A stretch of DNA of 64,000 nucleotides from Vanilla planifolia. Lineage: Eukaryota; Streptophyta; Magnoliopsida; Asparagales; Orchidaceae. The stretch covers positions 877,651 to 941,650 of the forward strand of contig JAIUJO010000162.1 of NCBI GenBank assembly GCA_023846275.1, in the 5' to 3' direction. The notes under the pieces were generated by a model. The model saw only the letters and a program-made list of their open reading frames with translations. It did no database searches and was not told the origin of the DNA. Shown in pieces: positions 46,411 to 60,700 of the stretch (position 1 is its first letter; the number at the start of each line of letters is the position of its first letter). The position numbers and the translations under genes are program-made.

Positions 46411-49400
46411 GTGACCCTCCAAGATCTTTTAACTTGAATACAAACTTTGGAAGGTAATATAGAGAAATATGGTTTACACAAATGAGCCCAACTTAGAACA
46501 AACCATCAAATTAGAACAAACTCTAAATGAGCCCAACTTCTCAAACCTAATATTGTCACTCACTCTAGTCAAATACCTCTTATAATCAACAAAAGTTCTT
46601 TGGTTGGTATGAAGAAAATGATTATAGTAAACACATGAAGTCTATAAAATGTGACATTCTCATCCTTGGAGGCATCCTGAACCTTATGGAATATATAGAA
46701 TGGAAAGTTTCTTTACTATTGCTTCTATTTGTTTAAACATAATGAAAAAAAGGAGTTGTTTACACAAATGAAATAGGTAAAATAAACTCTGCTATCTATA
46801 ACAATCATAGAAATCCATTCTCATTGAAGAGGATCACCATTCATCAAAAGACATATGTATCTTACAAAAGAATCACTTGACCAACGACATCCCTAACAAA
46901 AAGAGGAAACAATGTAAAGGGTACATTACTCATTTTGAAGAGTACATTTGTACTGTGGTGTTAGTGAAGACCCTTTGGTCTCTTTTTTTTATTCTAAGTT
47001 GGGCTTAGAGATATATGTTGAGGGACTTTTCATGCAATTCATTTACACCTTAGAAGAGGGATATAAAATTAGTGTTGACTATGAAACTTAGAAACATTTA
47101 TCCAATCAAAAAAGTTGAAGTATCAATAATGTAAATCTTCGAGCTGACCAATCCCAGATGCTCCATAATTAGCATCCCAAAACATCCCATTATGAGCCCT
47201 CACTTTCCTTAAACTTACAATGAAACCCAACCAAACTATTAACCAATCACACAAAGATAACTTGTTTTGATGTAAAAAGTTAAGTCACTTGAAAGCCCAA
47301 TATACAAAATGACAAGTAAGCCATATCGAGGAAGAAAATTATGGGGAATTAGACACTAATGTAGAATAGGAGAAGAAGGAATTTGCATGCAAATCCTTCT
47401 TAGCCAATTAATACTCTAATGAGGATTAAGAGAACAACATTGATAACACAAGGCCTTTATAGTCATGAGAAGCACCTATACCAAACCAAAGGGAAGCAAA
47501 GATTGAAAACATACCACCTTTTTACATATATTTGTTAAGTATAGAGAAAAGGTTTTCAAGTTGATCATAGAAAGTGGTAGTAGCACCAATACAATCTCAA
47601 CAAATGGTGTAGCATGCCATAGACTTTGGATTATTCATTACCAAAATCCATACATTATGTCATTTATCAACAAAATTTCCATGTGTGTCATGAATAAAAA
47701 ATGAACTATACCAATTAAATTTGACCAATAATTTGGAAAATATTGTATGTCGTGTTGTTTCAATGGCAATATGAACTATCATCTTATTATGACCATGGTT
47801 ATATGACAGTTATACCATTATTGCTAGCAAAGCCAACACTTACACATTTACAAAACAAGATTAGAAAATTAATATATTGTCATCAACACCTAAAGATCAT
47901 GTTCAACTTATCAAAAACCACCCAACACCCCAAAAAAGTAAACACTATTTATGTCTAAGGATAAACTAGATAAAGAATTCATTGATAAAAGTTTCATTTA
48001 AGCCATTAGAGTACCTTATGTGACAATACCTTTGACTATATAATTTATTATTTAGCTTCCACAAAATTTTTACAATTGAACTCCAATGTTTGCTGCCTCT
48101 TCATGAAATTTATTACGCTGTAAACCTTATATTAGGTGATAGTTTGCTAAATTTATCACATTATAAAATGAATCCTTGTAAATATTAAGAACTCATCTAA
48201 TAAGTGCATGAATTATTAGACAAATGATTCTTTTGAGAAAGTAAAAAAAACCATGTGTTGTTCTTACCCCTCAAGTTCTAAAAGAAGGAAGCTTCGTGCA
48301 CAATCTATTTCGATAATAAGGGAGTTAGCAAAATGATGTGAAGCATAGGTTCCTTATCCTTTGCTTGGATGAACTGTTGAACCAAACTAATGGAGCGATT
48401 ATTTATCCAAGGTAAATTTAAAAAGTAAAAACCATGAAGATAGAATCTAGTCAGTGGATGAGTTAAAAACTACTTTCAAAATAAGGGATAGATTATTCAA
48501 GTTGTTAGTCATTCCCTTCACCTTATATAATACATTATGCACATTTATAATAATATTGAGGCAAATATCCTAATTTGGAACGTTTGTGATAGTTTACTTG
48601 AATGACATCTAGTGCTTTAATTATTCTGTTGAACATAAATTGTAACACCTAAAAAAAAGATTTGTTCCATGCTTACAGTGGACACCTGTACCAAACATAA
48701 AATGTGAACATTTGTTTCCCATCATGTGGTCCTTTTGGGCTTCAAACCCCAAATGTTGATGTATCATCTTAGTATGACTAGATTAAAGTATAAGTGATTA
48801 ACTAACACCTTAATCAATCCATGATTTTAATAGATTTTATGGCCTAACAACTTTCTAAAGGAAATTAATTAGTAGTTTTAATATCATTGTTACCCCAATG
48901 ACTGATTGCTTTAGGAAGAGAAATTTTGAATGGACCCTTTCAACTAAGAAAATATTTGAGAAAGTCAATGAACCTATAACCAAAGAATTTATGCTTCAAC
49001 CTCCATACTACACTTGACAAGGTGTCTATGTTTAATGAGTTGCTCAAGACCACAATCATTGATAAGTTTGTTTGTTTCACTCGGTATTATTTTGCAAACA
49101 AATTGCAAATAAAGCTAAAATTCTCATTTGCCTATCAATTATCAAATAGCTTATAGAAAAAAGATTTATTTAAAATGAAATGGTAGTTTCTTAGAAATAT
49201 ACATGGAAATAGATTTTGACCACTAAATTTAAATTTTTATTTCTTTATTTATTTTCTTTTATTATTCTTGACTTTTTGAAAAATGGGGAGCCTATCCTTT
49301 AAAATTAATGATCTTTGTAGGAGCAAAATTTCCATTATTCAAGTGTCTTGTTGAGGTCTAATTTTGCTTGAAACAAAAGTCTAACACAATGACTTGTTAG

Positions 49401-52400
49401 TGCACTAATTTTCTGAGAAGAGTAAGGTCCAAATGATGAGACACCTTGCTAATTTAACTTTTATTATATGACTTCGTTTCCTAATGTAGCTACATTGTGG
49501 TTCCTTTCACTATGTTGTTTCTTTTAATTTATTGATTCCCTTTTACTTCATTTTCGTTCACTTTTTCATCACTTTTCACTTTATTGCTTAAAGTTTTTTC
49601 AAATTTCTTGTCCCACTTATCATTCCATTCAATACTCTTCTCAATTTTGTTTTCATAAGTATTTGAACTATTTTTACATATAGAACTTTGTTACTCAAGA
49701 TTTTTTGTAAGACAGTAAAGTTTTTCAATGCTGTCAATCAACTCCCACATTACCTATACTTTATTATTTTGTTATCGCAAAGTCACTTTTGTCAGACACA
49801 TCCAACTACATGATCTTGTTGTTGTTAGTGAGGCAACTAGCCTACCATATAATGTTACCATTTGTTGCTCTAAGTCCCTTCATAGTAAAGATTGTTCTAC
49901 ATGGGTGACTATTGTGTGTTTCATTTTTCGATTTTTAGTACTTATCTACTCATTTTTTATATTCTTATTGTATGCAATCTCTGTGTGCTCATCACAATTT
50001 TTGCTACTCATTTGGCATCAATTAAATTTTCATTTTTGTGGCAACGATGAGTAGATTCGTATTCTCCATATATTTGAGCTAAAAATCTTTATAGAGAATG
50101 CTATGTCTCAACCAAAATGGTTTGGGCTGGCAATATGTCTTGAAAACCCTTCCTTGAATGCTATAGGGAGCAAATATCTTTAGAGGACCAAACATCACAC
50201 TTGGTTTTTCATTTAAGTGTGAACTCACTTAGAAACCTAAAAACTTGGAAGATAGGAAACACCAAGGAAAGCTCAAAATATAAATCTTCCCTTGAGTTCA
50301 AGAATATTGGGAAGTGAATTAAGTAAGCCATATCTTCAACTAATATCATCTTCAAGAACATTACCTTTTGAAGATTTGGTGAGCTAGCTAAATAAGATTA
50401 TATTTTTTCCTTGGGTAGTATGAATAGCTAAGTGATAAACAAGTAGGGAGAAGAGTTAAAACCATGATCTTGAGGAAGTGATTACTTAGATCATGAAGAG
50501 ACGAAGGCACATTCATTGGTGAACTCCTCGTGGTAGGACATACCTCAAGGCTATGCAATTAAACTACAAATAAGTGGGTTCAAACCAAATATTTTGTATA
50601 TATGCATGATACTATTTTTAGGATTTTATTAAGAGGGCTATTGTAATTATATTTCGTAACAGTACCTTAGATCATGTGAGGGTGTATAATAACTTGTGTT
50701 TCGATAATTAAGTCAATTATAAGGTAATCTTTTATGTTTTATTATGATGATTATAGAATTCATGTTTTACTTGGAGAAATGATTAATTATTTTAAAGAAC
50801 TAATAGTAACCATGATTAATGCCCAAGATTGTTATAATAATTACTAGCATACTAATACAAGAGTAGTTTTGAAATCTATTCTATGTGATGTTCTCTACAA
50901 AATTTGCAATTTTCTTCAATGTTTTGCAAAATATAATTGTTAAAACTTGTAGCAAAAAAAGACATTTTATCTAGTTTATGCCTTAAGGGCTTTGGAATCT
51001 TTTCTACTGAGCTAGAGTTTAAACAAATTGTCCTATAATTTTTTTTCTTTTAACAAACTAGCACATTGTCAATTACTGAGGAATCTATATAATGGAAAGA
51101 TGATCTAGTATTTCTAGCATAATTTTGATATAATAGAGGACTATCATGAAACAAAATATTCTTTATGTAAAATGGATGATAAGTTCACAAAATGTAATCT
51201 AAATAACATTTTCGATACCAATATTCCTAAAACATTATTGTGGACAAACTATAAGTGTGCAACTTTCAAATGCGAGAGGTTAATTGAGTTCTACCAACTA
51301 ATCATGAAATATCACATGCATGAAGCGAATTTTTTAACTTTTAATGCAAAACTTTATCAACATATCTGGAAGTGTACAATCATGCCAAATGAGGGAGATC
51401 AAGAAAGGATACTCCATGACTAAACATTACTATTTAAGGGATGAATCAATTGGAATGGGAAAGACAATATTTAAGTTGATGAATATGATATAACAAATTA
51501 AAAAGCATAAGATAAGAATAGGGTTACTCTAACACTCAGATGCTTAAATTCCACAAATTCTAAGATGCAAGTGGTTTCAGAGCCAATGTCATAAGTTCGA
51601 GCACTTATTTTGCCGATATGGAAAGATTGTTGGTCTAGAAAGTTCATGTTCAAATGGGTCCACGAATGTTTTAACAAGAGTGAAATGCGCCATTCTTATG
51701 TGCCTATGACTAGCTTTCTTTTTATTTGCTTGTTCCTTGTTGGCGTAGATGTGCATATGTCTTCTTCTCTTTTAGGTTCATTATCTCTACTTTTTTGGGC
51801 CATGATGAAAACACTATAAGGCTAAGCTAAGAGCTAATCCTCTTAGCATTTGTTGTTTGAAAAACTACTACTAAAGAATATACTAATATTATATCAAGGA
51901 TGTTCAAACAAATAATAATATAACAAAAGACAAAAAAAATTTAGGAAAGGACATACCCTAGTCTCACAAAAAATGATTATGTAGAGTAAAGTTTGCTTCC
52001 AAATCCATAGTAGTGTTCCCTACATGGTAAATATGTAAAACTTTAATTGAGTAAAAAGTCATAAAAAATATATTCAGATAAAAATTTAGCAATTTTTTGA
52101 TAATTTAGTACTCCAATGAGCTACTGTAGCAATGTATGAGTCAGTCCTTATGTTCTTCCTATGCTATAATAAATAAGTGAGGTTATGAGACAAGTTCAAA
52201 AACAAGAAACATATTTGTCCATCTCGAATGACAATACTAAAATGCACAATAGTTTGCAATATAGGTAGGGTCATTGTTGGCCTTCATCGTGCCAAGATGG
52301 AGGTAAATGTATATGGTGAAATTTCTTTTAGCCAATGTAGGCTATGGTGCTCCAAAAGTTCCTTATAAGAAAATTCCTACATTAAAAAAATTTAAGGAAT

Positions 52401-52465
52401 AATTTTGATCATTGAAATTGATTTGAGTGTCAACTTCATGTGTAATTAGTAATTATTATCTTATT
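46411..52465. other. AT-rich intergenic DNA, no recognisable gene
   Basis: This stretch has ordinary mixed composition, AT-rich, without an obvious tandem period. A short direct repeat, AAATGAGCCCAACTT, occurs at about 46480 and again at about 46528. Small open frames (for example 47743-47958, 49728-50054, 51172-51423 and 51610-51819, all +) show no domain or motif I recognise and are within what chance allows. It may contain old transposon remains too decayed to name. One primer-binding-site-like sequence lies at 51572-51584. Confidence 0.7.
51572..51584 (+). promoter_or_regulatory. Possible retrotransposon primer-binding site
   Basis: TGGTTTCAGAGCC differs by one base from the plant initiator tRNA-Met type site TGGTATCAGAGCC. 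The sequence just before it ends ...GATGCA plus two bases, compatible with an LTR end in CA. No gag or pol motif was found downstream and no matching second LTR, so it may be chance or the remnant of another element. Confidence 0.3.
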
Positions 52466-55400
52466 GCATATGGTAGTTGTTCTCCTTAGTATCACGGAAT
52501 GCATGCTTTGCATAATCTTTATCTTAAAAAATTTTACTTTAATTTGGTCATATTGTTATGTTATTTTAAATCTATTCTCATGTGGCCTACACATCACTTT
52601 TACTTTGTTATATTATAATTATTCAATTTATGTTTTTAATTAATGATATATATTCCCTTATTTTTAAAATAAAACTTTATTATCGTTTTTATTTATTTTA
52701 TCTTTTAGTTTATAATAATTCAAAATGAGGTCAGATCTTAATGGAAGAAGACATCATCAGATTCATCTAACATAGCTTTGTCTAAATATATATTAATTTT
52801 CATATTTTTAGCTATATTTGTTTCTATGATTTTGAAAAGAATTACAAATTTTTTTTTTGGCCATACAACTATGAAAATAAATTTCTCCTCTCTTATGACC
52901 TTTAACACTTTGATTTGGATATATTAACTTGCATCATTCTATTTGTCTCAACTTTAATATATATTATGGTTGTTTATGTTTAATTACATTTGTAATTCAT
53001 AATAATTGTAAGAAGTCTAATTGAGACTAAAGAACTATGGTTGGGCTCTTCTTAAAGAGATTTGCCTAATTAAAAATTCATTTTTTTTATTTTTAAATTA
53101 TTATTTTTCAAAGTTTTTTGCGTGCACTTTTAGGAATTTTAATTTGAACAAAAATTTTTTATTGAGAATGTTATACGCAATCTTCTTATTATCTTAAAAT
53201 GCAATTGTCACATACAATTTATTTACTATGAAACACTTATTCTATTCTTTTATAACTTTTACATTGTTTAGACTTTGTTATATACATTGCTTACATTTTA
53301 TGTCCATGTTTATTATATATTTACTTAAATTTGAGGTAACAATTTATTATTATTTTTGTTTAATTAAAGTTTAGAAATCTAATAATTCAAAAATGACTCT
53401 AGAAAGCAACATAACAAATGTCATTAGAGATTTTTCACTAGCTTTTTTTCATCAAATATTTATTTATTAGTTTTAAATATTTTTATTTTCTTGGGTTTTG
53501 AAATTTTTTAGAAGACAAAGTGGTTCAAAACTAATTTAATGATCTAAGATGTTAGTCTTGATCACTTTTATCTCTTTAAATGCAATTTCATTGTATAATT
53601 TATTACATTTCTTAAACTCTTTTTCTTTCACTTTGCTATATCACAATGTAACACTAGATCTCCCAACAGGGAACCTTACATCACTTTGATTTGGTTATAT
53701 TATATTTTCTTAGTTTATTACATTTTAGTTTTGTTATATGTTTACTTAATACCAAACTACTAATTTTTTATTGTTAGTGTTTCATTTTTACAACACTAAA
53801 TATATTAATTTCTAGCATATTTTCATTTTTATGCAAACTTTTGAAGCATAACTAATTTTATGATAAATGGTTTTGTACTTTTCACCTTAATATCCCAAAA
53901 TGTGGCTTCGCAAAAATATTTTTCTCATTTCTTTAAGTTTTTTATTCTAATATGGTTATATAATTATGCTACTCTAAGTCTCTACTCAAATACCATTATA
54001 TCATTTTTATTTGGGCATATTATATTATTTTAGCTTTAATATATATTCAATTCAAATTAGAGTAATAATTTTATTTTTATTTATGTTTTTTATTTTTTTA
54101 ATATATAATAATTTGAAATGATGTTTAATCCAGATGTAACAAATATTGTTAGAATCATCTCAATGAACTTCGTTCAATTAAATATTTCTTTTTAAATTTT
54201 TAAATTATTTATTTTCTTATAATTTTGTAGACTTTATGAAAAGTTTTTGTTCTTACCTAATTTAATGATGAAGGATGTCACCCTTGATCTATAAAGTATT
54301 TTGGAGATATCTTTGTCATAAGAGATGCCTCCTTTCTTTAAAAGTTTTATCTTTGAATTGGATGTATCGCAAAGAAATTCTAGTTCACCTTTCATGTGAC
54401 CTATACATCTCTTTTATTTAGCTATATAATATCAAATTAACTTAAATTATTTCAACTATAATATATGTTTATATAATATCAAAATAATAATTCATTCTTA
54501 ATAAATATTTAATTAATTTTTGTAATTCATAAAAATTGCAATCAGTTTCTTACCAAGTCCAAAAAATGTCACCAAGGCCATGTTAATAAGCTCTATCGAA
54601 CTAAAAATATTATTTTTATATTTTAAAAATATTTTTGTTTTGTTTAAATATTTTATAAAACTATTCAATTTTTGCATGATTTTTGAATTGAATATGTTAT
54701 ACTTGATCTCCTTATTATAACATAAAGCAAATGTCTTATATAATTTATCTTATTTATGAAACTTCTTTTATTTGATTAGGATACATTATCATAAAACTTT
54801 GATTCTCCTCTTGTGTGACAATTATATTTTCAATATTACGTTATTTTACATTCTTTCACTTTATGTCATTTATACAACAATATATATATGTAGTAATAAA
54901 AAAGAACTTATTATTAAAAATTCTTTATTAATTTGGTAAACTACAAATATTCCAAATGAGGCTAGATGGAGATGTAATAGATGTCATTTGACTTAACTTG
55001 ATGAGCTATATCCAATTAAATATTTATTTTAAAATTTTTATATATTTCATTCTATAGTTTTCAGATGCCTTACAAGGGATTTTATCTTGTACTCTATTTA
55101 ACGATCAATTATGATACATTTAGTCTCCTTTATAACTTAGAATGTAGCTTTCCTATTTATTTAATATAATTTTCTCAACATTTTCTCATTTATATGGATA
55201 TATTACTACAAAACATTAATTCTCCTCCAATGTGATTTTTAATTTTTGTTATATTATAATGCTTCCATTTTTCTTATTTTATACTTAGTATTTTTTATAA
55301 ATTCTTAAAATGATAATTTTTTATTACTATCTAAGTTGGTAATTTGTAGTAATTACAACAGAGATCTAACCAAGAAGAAAAACAATGTTATTGGACCAAT

Positions 55401-57700
55401 CAAGTGAGCTCAAATGGTTAAAACAATAGTGTTATATTATAAAAGATTTTACTTTCTATAGTTTTGAATACTTTATAAGATATTTCTACTCAGACCTGAC
55501 TTGTTGATTGACAAAGTTATACTCAATCTCCATAGTCTCTTAGAACAAAACATTTTCCTAAAATTTATCTCATTTCCTAAAATTTTTTGTTATTATTTGG
55601 TTACATTGCTAATAACTCTAATTCACCCATTGTTCCCCCTTTGAAACACATTTGATTTGGTTATTTTGTATTACATCAAATTCTTTTCATTGAATTTGTT
55701 ATATTATGATGTTATTCTAACTCTCAAGCCTTATGAACTTTTTTTCTTTGTTTTTTTAATATTACATTCTTTTAATTTCTCCAATTTTATTTTTAATTTA
55801 TATTTACTAAATGAGATCTAATAATTACTAATTTTGTAGTAATCGAAAATGATATGTAATCAAGATGAAGCAAAATGTCATTGTATGCATCTTGATAAGC
55901 TCCATCCAAAGAAAAATTCATTTTAAATATTTTTAAAATATTTATTTTCTCATGCTTAGGCATGTTTTACATGACATTTTGATTCATACTTCATTTAATG
56001 TTGGTTGATATTATGCTCAATCTCGTATATGTTTTGGAGTGCAACCTTCTCACATAATTTATCTCATTTTCTAATTTTACAATACGATTTTATTGTATTA
56101 CTCGATAACAATAATTCTTCACACTTATGAATATTATATATTTTTTAATTTGTTGTATAACATTACATAAATTTTTCAAATTTTATATTTAAAAAATATT
56201 TCCTCAACATTAAAATATTAATTAATGTTTTCTACATTTTTTATTTTTTTTATTTCCTTTAATTTAGAATGATTTCTCTTAAAGTTGAAAAAACTTCACT
56301 TACTAATCTCAACAAATTCTAACCCTTTAATTATTTAATAATATATATATTAAATATTTATTTTCAAAGTTTTAATTTTTTTTAGTAGACGAAACTTTAA
56401 ATTATTTCTTTCTATTAGTTATTGTGAATTTTACCTGAAATTCTCCTTTTGTTTAACTTTAAATGTCTTTAAATTTATTATATTACAATGCTTTAATGTA
56501 TCACACTCGATGTTTAACATATATTAACTTAATTTCTCATAACAATATATTATTCTTTTTTGTTATATACTCTATTAATTCGAAAAATTTCTGAACAAGG
56601 TCTAGTTGTGATGTAAAAAATGCAATTGGAGTTTTTTATTGTCGTGTTTATACTGTTAAATAATTTATTTGCTACTGTTATTTCATGTTTTGAAAGATAT
56701 TTTGATTCATAACTTATTTGATTATTGATGTTGTTACACTTATGCTGCTTAGTATCTTGGAATGCAATTTCTACGCATAATTTATCTAATTTATTCACAT
56801 TTTTTCTTAAATTTTGTTATATAATAAGGTAACTCAAATTTTTTTCTTCTAACATTTTTATTATTTTAATTTTATAACAAATAATTACATCAAATTATCT
56901 AATATAAGCTTGAATATATATTTAATTAATTTTTAATTAATGATTTTTTATAGTTTTTCTTATTTAACTTATTTTATAGTTTTTCTTATTTACTTTCGAT
57001 GAGCTAAATCCAATTAAAAATTCTTTCTAATATTTAAAGTGTTTCATTTTCTAAATGTTCACATGCTTTATGATACATTTCAATTCCTACATGATTTGAT
57101 TATCGAGAAAGTAACTATAATTCATCATATCATCTTGAAAATCGACTTTCTTATATAATTTATCTAATTTCATCAAACTTTTCGTTTTGTTTTTTCCATA
57201 ATATTGTGCAACTCTAAATCTCCTCTCATGTCACATTTACATTAGCTTATTTTTTTATAATTTATAATCGATTTGACTTCTAGTTTAACATATGTTTAAT
57301 TATTATTCATATAACATCTTGTGTTATTTATGACTATTTTTTTTCTAATTCATAGTAACTACAAATGATGTTTGATTTACATGAAAGAGATTTTCTTATA
57401 CAAGTTTTGATAGGCTCCATGAAATTATTACTGTTGCTTGTATTTTTAAATATTTTATTTTCTTGTATTCTTGCCTGATTATTTAAAAATTTCTATTCAG
57501 ACATAATTTGAAGATATATGATGTTACATAAGATCTCGTTAGTATCTTGGAATTAACCTTTCTGAAAAAATTTCTCATTTCTTCAAAATGTTTACTTTTA
57601 TTTAGTTATTGTACTACATAAATCTAAATCTCCTCTTATGTGGCCACTAAGAGTCTTTGAGTTCTTAACATTACATTACATGAATTTATCTTATTTTTAC

Positions 57701-57741
<41 letters not shown>

Positions 57742-60700
57742 GGTGTTTTGTTGTAATTGCAAATGAGATTCATTCAAGAATATTTTGTGTACTTATATTA
57801 ATGTGATATATTTGATTAAATATGTAATTTAATATTTTTAGATATTTTACTTTCTCAAGTTTTGTTGTGTTTTATAAGTTATTTTTATTTATACCTGATT
57901 TGATAATTGAGTATGTCACTCTTGATATAATCATAATTAAATAATAATACTTAATCATACAATTTATCTTTCTCTTCACTTGCTCCACTCTAAATTGGTT
58001 ATATTACTATGCAACTTTAAATATGTTCTTGTTTGACTTTTGCAACACTTTAATTTAGCTAAATTATAATGCATTAATTTAACATATTTAGCTGAAAAAT
58101 TGCTTAATTGCTATTTAAAAAAATAATTTATTATTATATGCAAATATTTTTTTGGTTATTTATAGTAATTTCAAGTAATGTTCAACTGAGAGGATACAAA
58201 TGATTTTGAACTCATCTAAATGAGCCATATACAAATAGGTATTCATTTATAAATTTTAAATGTGGTTTTAGAATTTCTTAATTTTTGTGGTACAATTTCA
58301 TTTTTATGTTATATAACGATTGAAGTTGTTAGACTCATTTTCTTAAGTATTTTTAAAAGTAACTTTATCATAAAATTTATGTGTACTCTTCAAGTTTTTG
58401 TCATCACGTTGTTATACAACCATGAAATTCTAATTGTCCCTAATTGTTACAATTGCATCACTCATTTTTGTTATGTTATATTATTTAATTTTATCATTAT
58501 AAAACTTCAATATATATTTACCAAGAATTAGAAAAATAAAATTTTTTATATGCTTTATTGATTTGTTAATTCACAATAATTCCAAATGAGGACAAAATGA
58601 GTTGAAAGAAACATCATTGGACTCATTTAAGCAAAGAATATATTATTAAATTTTAAATTTCATATTTTTAAATAGTTATACTAAATTTTTGTCATATTTA
58701 CATACATTTTTTTTGTACCTGATTTGGTGATCAAAGATGTATTGTTGACCTCTATTTTACCTTATAATGGAATATTCCCTTACAAATTATCTCATTTATT
58801 CAAAGTTTTCTCATTGATTTGGTTATACTATTATGTAAATTTGAATCTCCTCTTTCATGTCCTTTATATCATTTAATTTGGTCATTTTATTTTTTTTAAA
58901 ATTTTTTAGTTTTTCTTTAATTTTTATTTACTACATATTAGAATAATAATTTTTTTATTTTAATTTTATTTTCTTGGTTAATTACTAATATTTCCAAAGG
59001 TCGTGTGATTGAGGTGAGACAAATGTCATGAAAAATGACTTGATGAGCTGAATGTAATAAAATATTTATTTATACAACTTAAATATTTTTGTTTATTGGA
59101 TTTCTAAATGTTTTATAAGACATCTTAATTTCTACCTAAATTAATGACTAAGAATTTATCACTGAAACTAGATATGTCGGGGAATTCAATTTTCACACAC
59201 AATTTATCTCATTTTTTTAATAGTTGTTTTTATTTATTAACTTTACTTTACTACTCTGTATCTCCTCTTATGAGATATTTACATCAAATTGAGTTTTTAC
59301 ATTATATTACATAAATATTTACATTTCAACTTTAATATAAAATAATTAAATATTAAAAATCATTTTTTTAATTTTTAATCACATTTTAAATTTATAATTT
59401 TTAGGAATTCCAAACATTGCCCTATCCACATAAAGTAGTTTTCCTTAGACTTGTAGTGATGACCTGTATCCAAATAAATATTAATTTCTTTATTTTAGCT
59501 ATTTTTATTTTCTAGCGTGTTTCACTCTTTGTGGGACTTCTTGATTCGTATATGCTTCAATTATCAAGGAAGTAACACTTTATCTACTTAGTATCTTGAA
59601 ATTCAACTTTCTCATTAATTTTATCTCACTTTAAATCTTTTGCTTCAATTTAGTTATATTACAATGGAATATTAAATCTCTTCTTGTGTAACCTTTACAA
59701 TGATTTGATTTTGTTATATCTTACTAATAAAATTTTAACTCATTTCAATTTTAATATGGTTTTACTTAATATTAAAAAATATTATATTATTGTTTATGAT
59801 TATGTACATTTTTAATTCTTGTTTATATTTTCAAATATTTAAATTTTTAAAGTTTCTATATGCTTTACTTCACAAATTATTTATACAAGCTTTGAAGATG
59901 AAGGATTATATACTTGATCTCTCTAGTATCTTTGAAAAAAATGTTCACTATTAACTTATCGAATTCTTGAAATATTTTCACTTTTAATTGAAAATATTAC
60001 TACGAATCTTTAAATATTCTCTTTTGTTATTTATATTATTTCATGTTTGTTATATTAGGTTGTCTGAATTTTTTTAATTCAATTTTAATATAACTGTACG
60101 TAATAATAAAATACTAATTTAATATTATTGATACCTGTCTAATTTTTCATTCATAGTAATTTTAATTGATGTTCAATCAGGATGAAACAATTGTTATTAG
60201 ACTCATCCAAATGAATAATGCCAAATTGAAATTAATTTCTTTGTTTAAATATTGTTTTACTTTCTTAGTACATTTTTGAGATATTTCTTCTTATACCGGA
60301 TTTAAAGTTCAAGGATGTTGCACGTAATGTTTTTAATATATTGTAGTTAATCTTTATCACACAATTTAAATCATTTATTCAAATTTTTTGTTTTTTTATG
60401 TTATAATTTAATCCTATATCTACACTTATGTGACATTTACAAGACTTTTATTAAATTATATTGCATTGCTTCAATATATCACATTCTAAATTTAATAGGT
60501 ATTTTCTTAAAATTAAATTAATAATTATACTAATTATGATTTTTTTTGCTTTTTTTAAGTAATTCAACATGAGATATGATCTTAAAAAAACAAACATCAT
60601 TGGATTCATCTCAAAAGCTCTGTCTAATTAAATATTCATTTTAATATTTGTAAATAGTTTATATTCAAAGGTTTTTACATGCATTACTATCGATTAGATT

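Noticed and set aside
44727..46481. 584-codon minus-strand frame of Ser/Leu/Phe runs
   Set aside because: It lies in the polypyrimidine strand of the GAA tract, where TTC/CTT/TCT triplets give no stops. It encodes only homopolymer-like runs.
47540..47740. Possible degraded transposase on the minus strand
   Set aside because: A few residues vaguely suggest a plant transposase, but no catalytic motif or consistent alignment was found.
49728..50054. 108-codon frame with hydrophobic C-terminal half
   Set aside because: No recognisable motif, no codon-use contrast with its surroundings and no related piece nearby; chance is the simplest explanation.
50500..50590. tRNA-like stretch ending GTGGGTTCAAACC
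   Set aside because: Only the T-arm-like end is present. No acceptor stem or D/anticodon arms can be formed.
51172..51819. Two small + strand frames (83 and 69 codons) around the primer-binding-site-like sequence
   Set aside because: No gag-like motif could be seen in either.
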